DNA of 64,000 bases from Campylorhamphus procurvoides (taxonomy: Eukaryota > Chordata > Aves > Passeriformes > Dendrocolaptidae): contig WBMV01004777.1 in the NCBI GenBank assembly GCA_013396655.1, positions 469,128-533,127 on the forward strand. The letters are read 5' to 3'. Shown one piece after another: positions 27,801 through 39,800 of this stretch. Made by a program: the position numbers and the translations under genes. The notes under the pieces were generated by a model. That model had not been told where the DNA came from, ran no database searches, and saw nothing but the letters and a program-made list of their open reading frames with translations. Each line of letters starts with the position of its first letter. The first letter of the stretch is position 1.

Positions 27801-30800
27801 GCAGTTCTTTGTGAACTGCTCCATGGGTCCCTTTCCATGGGGTCAGTCCTCTAGGAACAGGCTGCTCCAGCATGGGTCCCCTGCAGGGTCACAAGTCCTA
27901 CCAGCAAACCTGTTCCAGTACAGGGTCCTCTCCATGGGCCCACAGGTCCTCCCAGGACCCTGCTCCACCATGGGCTTCCCACAGGGTCAGAGCCTCCTTC
28001 GGGCATCCACCAGCTCCGGTGTGGGGTCCTCCATGGGCTACAGGTGGATCTCTGCTCTGCCATGGACTTGCATGTGCTGCAGGGGAATGGTCTACCTCAC
28101 CATGGTCTTCAGGGGAACTTCATCTCCAGTTCCTGGAGCAGCTCATTGCCCACCTTTGTCATTGACCTTGGTGCCTGCATAGTTGTGTTTCCAACATATT
28201 CTCCACTCTTCTCTGGCCATAATTACTTCTGGACAATAATTTTTTCCCCTTCTTAAATATGTTGTCACAGAGGTGTTACTAACCATTGCTGATGAGCTTG
28301 GCCTTGGCCAGTTGCAGGCCTGTTTTGGAGCCCACTGGCTTTGGCTCTATCAGACATGGGGGAAGTCTCTGGCAGCTTCTCTAAGAAGCTACCCCTGCAG
28401 CCCTGCCCGCCCCCAAACTTTGCCTTGCAAACCCAATGCAAAGAATGCAAAATGCTCATTCCTTCTCTTTTTCAGAAGTATTGGAAAACCAGATTGCAGT
28501 GAATCATAGAATCATGAAGACTTGGGTTGGAAGGGACCTTAGAGTTCTAGGTTCTAAGCCCCTTGCCATGGCCAGGGATGCCACTCACTAGATCAGGTTG
28601 CCTGGGGCCCCATCCAACCTGGCCTTGAAACCAGGCTTTATCTGATAAATACAAGTGTTTCCATCAAAGGCAGTTGAATTCAACAGTCTCATGTAAATAA
28701 AATTGAATTCTTCTGAAGTTTTTCAATTATCTTCTCACTCACAGGATACAGAGGGTTTTTTCAGAGACTGCAGAGGATGCATGAAAAGCTACCTGCAGAC
28801 ATCTATTCTTTGAGGAATAGAAATAAATGGTGGAAATATTAGATACTAGAGATATTTGTCTCCCTCATTAGTAACGAGGCAGGAATGATGCACATTTACA
28901 CAGAAAGTGAACCAAGCCCTATAACACATTGGCAAAAGTGGCCAAGGAGGACTTGTTTCCTCTCTGTCTTTTTCCATGGAAGGCAGGCTGATGCTTACTG
29001 GTCTTAAAACTGATGACTCTGGATTATTCATTCTGTATGATCAGAATTAGCATGAAGAGATTAACCCTCTTCACCTAAGGTGTGGAATTATTTCTGTTTT
29101 TGCAGAAAACTTACACAAGATTGTGAAAAGGCTGCATATTTTTCCTGAGGAATAAGTGTATTACACCCTTTGCAGCTGACAGTTGGGAATCTCTTGGTTT
29201 TATGTTCTCCCTTACAAAGAACATTCAGCTGCTGAAGGGGCAGCATAAAGCCTTAATACCTTGAATGATGTCTTCATCTCAGAAAGCACTGGAAATAAAA
29301 TTAATACCTTTGTGGAAGATAACTCAGTCTCTGCTAAGCTACTTGAAATTCCTGGAAATAAGACTGAACGCTCATCCAGCTTCAGTGATGCTTATTTTAG
29401 GAAATGACTAGGCAAAACACAAAAACTTATGAAGGTAGAAAGCTCTGTACATTTTTGTCTGCTCTAAGGGTGTGACTAAGATGGAAGTGGAACTGTGAGG
29501 AAAGAAAGTGGTATTTGCTCTGGTTCCCTTGGTCAGGATTTTGCCTTTTACCACTAAAGTTTGTATTTGTCAGATGTAGGGAATTACATAGTTACTTAAT
29601 CTAATCTTGGTAGAGCTCCAAGAATTTTGATTCTGCCTTTTTTGTGGTTTGTGTGTTAATCCATGGATGAGCTCAATTTCTAATCAAAAGTGCTTTGTAA
29701 AATCAGCAACTGTACCACTGTTTTTCCTGCATCAGCAATTGTAATTGCTGTGCAAGTAGCAGTGCAGAGAGAGTAGTTACTACTGCTTGTACTAAGGTAA
29801 AAATATTTTTGCCTTTGCATTTCTTCCAGTGAAGAATTTTTTGGTTGCTTTATCCCTGCTATTATCACTTTAGAAACAATATTTTCTCTCTGGAGGGCCA
29901 TTTCAGCTTTTTCTGGAAAGTCCAATAGTATTTTCAGGGGAACAGTCCAGCCTAATACATTTTCTTAACTTGGTGTTTTTTCCCAAGTCTATCAGAGGGT
30001 TGCTTCAGGATACAAAATTGTATAGGGATGTTGCAAACTTAGAAGAGCTTGAGAAAATCAGACATCTGTATAAGTCATTTCATAAAGAAGTGTCAGAAGT
30101 GGCAATGGAAAGTAAAGGTCGTTATTAGAGCATTTTTTCAAAACTTCAGGATCTCTATTTCCATATTCTTGATCTACAGAAGATACAGTTGTGAAGAGTC
30201 CTAGAGGTAACTTGAATTCTAGTGCAGCAGGAGCTATTTCAATACTGTATTTTCTTCTGTGAGTTCTACATAAGTATTCACTGTACCACGTCACCCCATT
30301 TTCAAGTGAAGGAGTAAGTGCTTGTCCTAGTTTGCACAGTATTCTTACACCTGGTATCCACTCCTCAGGCAATGTAAAAGTGAAGCTTTAGCTGGAGAGT
30401 CTTGGTAACCCTTGGTTTTCTAAACTGTTACCACATCTTTATTGGAAAATCAGCAAGGATAAAATCTCTCCTTTGTTATAACGAAATTTGCCTAATTTAC
30501 CTGAACAAAATTGTTAGTTTATACATGTGTGTGTTTCATAGTGTTTAAAGGTTTTGGTGTCTTGTCACAGATCAGCCACCTTTTACTGAAAACAGAGTAG
30601 AATTGCATTGTGGGTTGAAAAGGTGAGGTGGGAAGAGGGAAATTAATGCCATGAGCCATTAATATTGCACCTTCATTTCTAGCAGTGACTCTTTAGAAGT
30701 ACAAAAAAAGCCCATTAACTCTGCATAGAAAAATAGTTGTGATAATGTGGATAGAAGCTTTCATTCTCAAGATTCTTGCATCAGGAAGAAAACAGTGTCA

Positions 30801-33800
30801 CATCACCCGAATACATGTAGGTTTAAAAGAATCCAGCTTAAAAGCAATTGCCTTAGGATATGTCACAGACAAGGTTGGAAGTGTGTTGATGCGTTATGCA
30901 AGTCCAGGGGTAAAATATAAGAAGCATCTTCTCAAAAGTGAAATCTGTGTTTCATTTAAGAACCCCTCAGGCCCCAATTCAAAGTAATTGAGCTGCCTTC
31001 AAACTCCAAGCACACACATGCTTTGTAGTGAAACACTGACTGCCTTGTGTACATACCCAATTTAATTTATACTGACAGTTTAAAAAATGAGATTAAAAAA
31101 AATACCGTTTCTGATTCTGAGTGGGAGATAACTGTCCTGGTAATGATGACGTATTACAAATCATGACCATCATGAGGCTTAGATTTTTTGGAACTGCAAA
31201 AGGGGGAAAACAACATGCTTGATCTCAAAGCCAGTGTTCCTTGGAAGTAAAATTGGCACTTGCTGGTGTAATTGCAACTATTATCTCGTGTTGAAAAGAA
31301 AGTCTCATCACAGATGTGTAACAAATTTCAGAAAGAGTCTTGATTCTTTAGTTTCGAGTCTCAGCCTAGAGGATGTTGTATGAGATACAAGGTGTGATGA
31401 AACCTCCTTTCACCTCCAGAGCTGACAGGTCTGCATTTCTTAGAAAACTCCTCAGAGGTATCACTTCAGACAACTCCTGCTTAATGTCAAAGTCATTGTA
31501 AATGTTTGAGCTGAAAAACACTTAAAGAAAAGTACTTCTGGAGTTGGAAAATGCTGTTTGGTAAAGTGTTTCTTGAAGATGGTCAGATGCTAAAATGGAG
31601 AATAAGAGCATAGTCTGTTTTTAATAGCTGTGAGGATAAAGGATAATTCTCATCTGGGAAGAATTATCTGATTTAACTAGGTTCATGGGTGAACCTATTT
31701 CATCTGTGAGTTGAGGTAGGTTTTTTTCTTTAATTAATTTAAATTAATTTCACATTGTGATGAATTAAAACATTATTTTTTAAGAATTGGTCGTCCTTAC
31801 ATAAGGAATTCTAAAATACTAGATGCAGCTCTAAAGTAAATAATTTATTTTCCTTTCTCCCCAGTTCCTCCAAATTGCTCAGTAGCTCCTACTGGAGGTG
31901 ATAAAGTGGAGTCAGATCTATTCCAGTCTCTCTGATACTGATTGGATCTTGAACATGCACAATCTTTAGCCAGAAATCAGACAAGAATAATTTGAGCACA
32001 TGATAGTTTTTTCCGTGTCTGCCTGGCATAGTAAACTGCATTATTGCAAGTTACCAGATGATCTAACTAGTGGGTTGCTGCTCCAGAGCAGTCGGGATGT
32101 TAGAATACTATGGAATCTTTGGGTAGGGCTCAAGCCATAAACTAGCAAGCCCTTCTGCACACCGAAAATATAAATAAAATATTTTGGTAAATCTAATAGG
32201 TATTTTACCTAATCAATATTAACAGACAGAGCTATATTTAGTGTTGTTGAAGATTGCATTGGGTTATACTCCCTCCATCCACCCACTGTAAAGTATAGAA
32301 ATATAAAGTTAAAGGGAAGGACTTCTGTATTCATATCCACTTCATATTGCCTACAATGCTGTTTGGTAGCACACTCCAAAGGCTTTCACTGCCATTTTTA
32401 AAAGGTAAGGCAGCAGCCTATCACTGTTAAGATTTGCACTCCAACACAACCAAGTAAACCCTTTCTAGCATTAAGGCAACGTAAGTTAATATGCATGAAA
32501 TGTGTGAAAGTGCGTGCTGAACTTTCTTTGGCAGCTCTTACTAAAGCACAGGAGGTTTGGGTTTATTCCCCCAGCAAAGGTGGATTTGAAAGCCTTTCAG
32601 AGTGTGTTATCAACAGTACCTAGGCAACAGAAAAGTGTGGTGGAATACAGCAGTCTTTCCCCTCTTTTATTTCTGTGCTTTTAAGGTTTGGGGTGGATGT
32701 GTATATCCTGATGCAGTCATGATTGTCACTAAGTATAGTTTTTGTTTGTTAATTTCCTAGTTTGTATACAGCTTTGCTGTACTTCAGTGGATAGCTTCCC
32801 CAGTCAGGGAGAAGGGGAACTACATCTTCCTGGGAGTCAGAAGAACTGCACAACTGAAGCTTAATCCTGACTGTCGACCCTTCTGAAGGGTATGAAAGGC
32901 TATCACACACCTCAGAAAACGTTCTGTGTCTTACCTTCGCAACCCGTTGAAAAGCTATGAAAGGCAGTACATCAGGCACAGTCTTCCATGTCTGACAGTG
33001 AAGACATCATAGGAGTTCTCTTGACAGGTTAAGAAACTTACCACTTCTTTTCTAATATACCTTCAGTTTTCACAAGAACATCTGGAAGTCTGATTATGGC
33101 TAGGCATGGTAGCAACAGAGTCTGTGCCATATTTTTCCTCCTTTAGGGTTTCCTATTCTTGCTGAAGAGCAACATGAGCAAATGTAGCAAATGATACATT
33201 GCCTGTCAATTTTAAAAACTCATGTCTGAAATACGTTTTTGCAAAATGTGATAAAGATAGGAGCTCTTCTCCAAAAGGACCACAGTAATGCTGGGGACCT
33301 GGAAGAGGAATTCACATGATTCACACAGAGTTGTGGTTGATGCAGGCATCAAATTAGCTTAAAAATAAAGTATGTTTGGTTTATGTCATAGTTTGCATAG
33401 ATGGTCTAAAAATCTTCATGTGCTGTTTGTGGTAGTAGGACTTTAAAAGTATCTTAATGAAGAGCAAAATATGGCATTGCTGACAAAGTCATATTGCTTT
33501 GTGGACTAGTGAAAGTCAAAGACTAATCTCTTTCAGGTTTAACTTTGTGTTTAAGTACAAAATATGTTTTCAGACTTCTGCATGTGGTGAGTCCCATACC
33601 TCATACCACATTGAGGGCAGCAGAGTTAGAATACCTTTAATTTCTTTATTCTGCTGGAAAACCACAGCAGTCCATGGTGCATATTGCCTTTGGGAGGTTG
33701 GTTGGCTTGTTTCGTTTAACTTTTTTTAGTTTTGTTTCTTTGTTTTGGTTTTTGTTTTTGTGGTGTTTTTTTGTTTGTTTTTTTGGACTGAGCCTAAGAG

Positions 33801-36800
33801 CAGGAGACAGCTCAACAAGGTGCTGCTCACTATAGTGCAGGTTCTTCCTGACAGCAGTAGCAATCTTGTGTAAACTGGCTAGGAGCTTGCTTTATACACA
33901 GTTTGGAGTATACAGGCTTAGGAGTCTGTGTCAACAACATAAAAGTTCCTTAGAACTGAGACCTGAAGTGTTTCCTTTCTGGCTCTCAGATGGCAGTCAG
34001 TTTTGTACTGATGCCATCATGTTAAGTAGTCTTGGCTTACAAATATTTGCTGTGTTTTTTATAAAGCAGTTGTAAATTGTATCAATAAACAACATAACTG
34101 GAACAGAAGTAACTGAACAGCCTCTATGAACTAAAATTTCCAGCCAGGAGATCATAGCAGTAGGGCTGTATTTGCAGCTGCCAGCTATATGGTGACTGTA
34201 ATCTTATGATTTGTTAAAGGTAATGAGAGCTTGTAGGAGCAGGGAAACAGTCGTGGTATAAAACTTGTTTGCTTTCACATTTATGTGATGACTCATATGT
34301 AGACATGTGATGTCAACATATGCACAGTAGATGTGTACGTGTGTTTTTGTATATCATAAGTGATTTAGTTGTGGGAATCCAAAAAGGGGAGAAGCAAAAT
34401 CACATGGTACAGACCAGCTCAAAATACTGATTTAATATACTGCTGCTGAAGACCTCCCTAACAGTGACTACAATAGATTTAGATTAAACATCCATGCAGG
34501 TGTACTAAAACTCTGAAAATGCATTTTTTTATCTAGCTTCACTCTTTAAAATTCAAATATTAGAAAGTGAAAAAGTTTGATTAAAATAAGACAGATAGAA
34601 TGTTTCCAAGTGACAGACAACCCTCTTGGAGCACCATAGCACAGGGATACAAACTATTAAAAAAATCCCAAAAGAACAAACCCACACTCCAATAAAACAT
34701 GGAAAAGTTGACACTTTGAAAGTGAGGAACAGATTTGCTGAAGGACTGAGCATTACAAATCAGTTCAAATTAAATTTGAAAATTCATATTTCAATTAAAA
34801 TTGAATTTCAGTTTTCTGAAAGACACATAGTTACAACTCAAGATGGGGTTCAGTTCCAACAAATACCAATGTAAGCCACTGGGTAAAAACTTCATTGTTA
34901 GTTCAATGTATTAAAGGATGGGTTTTGGATTACCTGTTGTGCAGAAAAGAGATTTATAATGTATTTTGTACATACCACCTCATTGCCTAGTAGGAGCGGC
35001 TTAAAACATTTTTATTTCCTTCATGTTTTTAAAGTTCTTATTGAAATGAAATCCCTTGTGTTCATTTTGTTTAAAAGATATCTTGTCTTGAGCATTTCAT
35101 GCACTCTACATTACTGTAGTCTTCAGCACACTTCCACATGGCAGGCACTCGCAGCATAGGAATGCTGAAAAGGTAAAGTAATTTGAATTAAGCCATTCTA
35201 AATCCTCAGAAGTTTTAAGTACCTCATCCTGTCACAGTCTTTTAAGGTTTTGCTCTGCCTGACGTTTGCTTTTCTTCAAGTAAATTCTGTTTCAGCATTT
35301 ACTTTTTTATCCCTTGGAAGAAATTTAACTAAAAGGGAAACATGACCCGTTTCCACAGTAACTGTTGTTCTCACATTAAATATCATAGAGATAGGAATCC
35401 TAGTGTGTTTTCCAGAGTAACTGCTTTGAGCAATGTTACAAGACATAGGGTATAAATAGTAGATGCTGCTAGCACTTCCCCTGTATTAATGCTTTATTGT
35501 TTTCACCCTTGTTGATCTTAACTGGATTTTTGAAATCTAGTGAAGATATTAAGGTTAAAGCAAACAATTTTCTGACCTAGTTAATGGATTTCTTTTGTTA
35601 AAGTCCGTGAGTTTCAACTGTTGAGAGACTGCTCATTGAAAAGCTTTACTCTATTACAGAGGGACAGTTAAGTACCTTTAACTGAGACTCATACTAGGGT
35701 GAGGTGGTGACAACATTTACAATGCATGTCAAACAGTAGGAAACATAAAAATATAGTGACAATCTGCTTCTCTCTTGAGCCACTCTCTTTCACTGAAGTG
35801 CCTTATGAGAGGCTGTGATTCATCGTGGTTCTTTAACCAGTTCTGCTTGGGTAAAGATAGCCAACTTCATTGTTGAGCGGAAAGTAAACAGGGTGCCCGT
35901 AGCCTTTTATACAATAAAGTAAGAAATAGAAATAAATAGAAATAGAGCACTCACCCAAGAGATGCAGTATCTGGATTCAATTTTTCTGAAAACATTCAAG
36001 TGCACATTTCTCTACTCTTAAGAAGTGGAATTTTATCCACTGAACTGAAACACTGAATCAGAGAAGCAAAGAGTTTAAAATTGATTGAGCCAAAAGAAAA
36101 TAACATTCTTTTGTGTTTTTTCCCACTTAACTGCCCTCCTGTTGCTAGCTCCCTTTATTCTGGAATTCTCTTACTATTTTACAAGTTTGAGTTGAAACAT
36201 TTTAAGGTAACTTTTTTTTGGCAGTAAGAAGGCTCAAAGATGTTGCTGCCTGTCAGATAAGATGAGCTGATTTAGCTCTGTGCTATCATGTAACATACTC
36301 TGATTTTAGTAGTTACAAAAGAAGTTGGTTTTAAGAAGACACTTTCTAGGGAAATAAATCTCCTGTAAAAGTTTCATTCTGGGGAAAGTATTTAAGAAGT
36401 GTTAATGGGATTTTTTGTTTACTTACTCTTTGCTGCAATAGTAAAATATTAATGACCTCAAGTATCCTATCCTAGATCTATATCACAATCTTTCAGTACA
36501 GGATACTTGACATTCCTTAACATATTGCACTTCTAAGGGTTTCTTACCTCAACAACACCCCTGTATATCACTCTCTGGATTCACATGAAATGTAGACTGA
36601 CAAGTCTCCTTTTGTGCCTCTGGTGAGTACTGAAATTCACTAGTGAAAACACTCCCTAGGTCCACAAGGACACATGCACCACAAGGTGATCCACAAGGCC
36701 ATCTCTTGAATATCACTGTGAGCTCTGTGCTCATCTGCTTTCCGGCTGGATCATGGGCTCTCCTAACTCACTGTGCTTGAGTTCTACTCACTAGCTAGTT

Positions 36801-39800
36801 CAGCTTGACTCTCACTAGCAAACAGATGCATGTTTGTCTGAAGTGTCTCCACATTTGCAGACCCCTTGAATATCAGCACAAGCCTTCTGTCCATGTTTGG
36901 ATCCTGGGCCTCCCACTTGCTCTGCCTAGTCAGTTTGCCAGCAGATTAAGTACACTGTGATCCTCATCACCCACCACAGTGTTTTGGGATATTGTAAATT
37001 CCCTCATCACGCAGAGCTGGTGCCCAAGCCCATGGGTCCTGTGTCCTGCAGTCCCATTCCAGCTGAGGTGCTGAGATCACTTAGGTTCACTCCAGCCGCC
37101 CCTAGTAGCTGGTATGTAGGCACAATGGGCCCTATGGACTATAATCTTGCCCTGTTGGGTGATGCTGGGGTCCTCACCTGCTCCAGTTGCAGGGGCCCCT
37201 TCACCCAAGATCTGACACCAGTTGCTGGTCCTGGATTCACATTTTCTGGGACCTTAGTCCATGGCCCTTCCAGCTACTGATTCTGAGACCCCCACCTGCT
37301 CCAGTTGCTGGCCCCACAGACACGGGTTTCTCCTGGGGTCTGATCCAGTTCCTGGCCCAAATCCAGTCATGCTGATCTCAGCTGTGAGCACCTAATCCTT
37401 ACAGTGCTCAGCAGGCTAGAGATGGAACTTACATGATAAAATAGTCAAGAAAAGATTCCTTACCAGGTGTTGCGCAGTCCCACCTGTCCCTGCCATCACC
37501 GTTACAAAGTCCAGGCTGGCTCTCTGCCTGTAGTTTCCTAATGGCCCATTAGTTAGTGACTGGAGCTTCTCCTTCTTTGTGATTGTTTCTCACCCCGTTT
37601 GTGTCACTGTGTGTTTTATTTATTACTTTCCTGTTACTTGTATCTCCCTTTGATAAGGTTCTTGATCTGATAACTGTAATGAAGCAGATGCTCCTGTGTT
37701 AAATGTACCCTTACAGTGTATTGCTCTTGTATATTTTTAAAAATTAAGTGGGTTTTTTGTAGTAAAATATGTTGGGAGCAAAATGCTTTTTTAGATACAC
37801 CTTCTTTTATCTTTTTAGGCTTTTTGTTTGTTTGTTTATTTTTAAATAGCAGACCTCTGTTTATGACCTACCACTTCCAGCATTTGTGTTTAAAAATTAC
37901 AGTTAAGGACACTTTTTCAAATATTCTTGATAATGTACAAATGTAATACAACATGGCATGATGGAAGTGTAAGTGGTTTTCCTTGGGGATCCCAGATTGT
38001 TGTATTAGAAGTGTGGATTCTTTGGCATAGGAGACAGTGTTTGTGGGACTGTTAATACAACTGATAGGTGGTATGGATTTGCAAAGCAGATGCAGTGTGG
38101 ATGCCTAGACAAACAGGAAGAATAAAAGAAATATCAAATGGTGGTTTTATTTTCACCAGGTAGCCATTCATGCTGTGAATTGACTATAGCTTTTTGCTGT
38201 ATGTAATCTGTTACTTTTCTTCTACAGAGCTCTGTGAAAAGGATCTTTTTTGCTTTCTTTGAATTTTCTCTATCAGTTCTGTGATTACTTACACTTGTAA
38301 AGTGTAATCCTAAGATCTTGCTTATTTGAATGATTCTTATGAAAGTGTTCCAGATCCTTGTCCTATCTGTGTAACAAAACTTTAGTTGGTGTCTTATTGC
38401 AAAAGGCTGTTTTCACAGGAAGTTACTAGAAACTTAGAGTTGCTGCCCAAATACTCATTTGACTTATTATATCACTTTGTTGAACTAAGCAGTTAACCCT
38501 ACAGCTGAATCATCTGGTGCTTTGCTTTCATCAAGTAGCGTTTTGAGGAGTTCTTTCAGTACATTCTCTCTTTGCTCCGTTTTCTTGCCTGTTGGAAATG
38601 TAGTATGGCACACAGGCCTATGAAGTTAAAGGGATCTTAATGACTTAATGGTTTACTGACTTAATAGCTGAGTGGTTCACTACCTAGAAAAATAAGGGAA
38701 GTATGGCATTCTTTTGCTGTCAGGGTGTGATTAAGTAGCTCATTAGATATGCCAGTCACTTCAGTCTGAATGTGTTTTGAATCCTTTCGGGATAAGCACA
38801 AACCACAGCAGTAACTAGGGTTTTGAATGTAAAGCTGAAAACTAATTTATCAATTTTTTCACTTTATCAAGTGACATTTCATTATAATGTATTGTGCTGA
38901 GCAAAGACATTAACTAGCTTAGGACAAGGAAGTTATTTCTATTTTTTATTATTACACTGACATGTCATTTGTTTTTGCAGACAGTCATAGATGCCCATAT
39001 CTTCCCAGCTCTTATAAATATTTTGCAAACGGCTGAGTTTCGGACAAGGAAGGAAGCTGCTTGGGCAATCACAAATGCAACATCTGGAGGCTCTGCTGAA
39101 CAGATCAAGTATGAAATGGTTAAAATGTTTCAATGCAATTGAGTGAACTAGTGTTTGTGCAAGAAAACAAACTATCAACCTAGAAAGTGGGAAACCTTTC
39201 TGTATGCTTTCCGTGTTGTATCCGGGGAAACTATGTCCTTGTTGTGAATGAGCCTTTCATGCCTTTGGGGGAAATCACATAAGTGTTTCAGCTGTAATAC
39301 TTACTTAAAAAATTGAACCATTTCTCTTATATGAAAAAACTAAATGCAACTTTTAAACTAACTTCTGAGTGGTCATTGTAGAGTGTAACAAATTGCATTA
39401 GCAGTCTGGAGAGGAATAACTCAGCCCCTCAGATAATGACATCACGTGCGTTGTCTTTCTTGTTTAACTTACACCAATACATTATGCTTATATGCAGTTT
39501 TTTGTAAAATAAAATAATAACTCTATAAACATATTAAATTAACATCCTTGCTCTTTATGGAAATATAAATTTATGGTGCAAAAATAAACCATTATTCCAT
39601 AGCTATATGAAGAGAGAGGGGGACACAGAGAAGGTATTTTAAAGTTATTTTCATTGCTTTGCCAGACTTTACTAGACACAAATAGATGTCTGTAATTTCT
39701 TTAGTTTCTCCAGTCAAGTTGATACTGTATCTGATTGTTTTGATTCTTAGACCTTCATGCTAAGTGCTTAAGTGGCTATACCAATTACAATTTTGCAGAC

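Larger units (their letters stand above)
26491..38980 (+). other. KPNA1: KPNA1 intron 11 (largest intron)
   Basis: 12,490 bp between two well-defined exons. It holds a solo LTR (27352-28440), a CR1 fragment (28501-28636) and an LTR-like block (36540-37480). A cluster of three inverted repeats lies at 31642-31749 and a T/G-rich low-complexity run at 33715-33785. The remaining 29-36 kb is AT-rich with no exon or RNA gene that I recognise. A 104-codon frame on the - strand at 30058-30372 has no known domain. Confidence 0.8.

Noticed and set aside
30058..30372. 104-codon - strand frame with a fairly protein-like composition
   Set aside because: No known domain, no splice sites that extend it, and no conservation evidence available here. 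It is left as a chance frame, although it is the one I would test first for homology.
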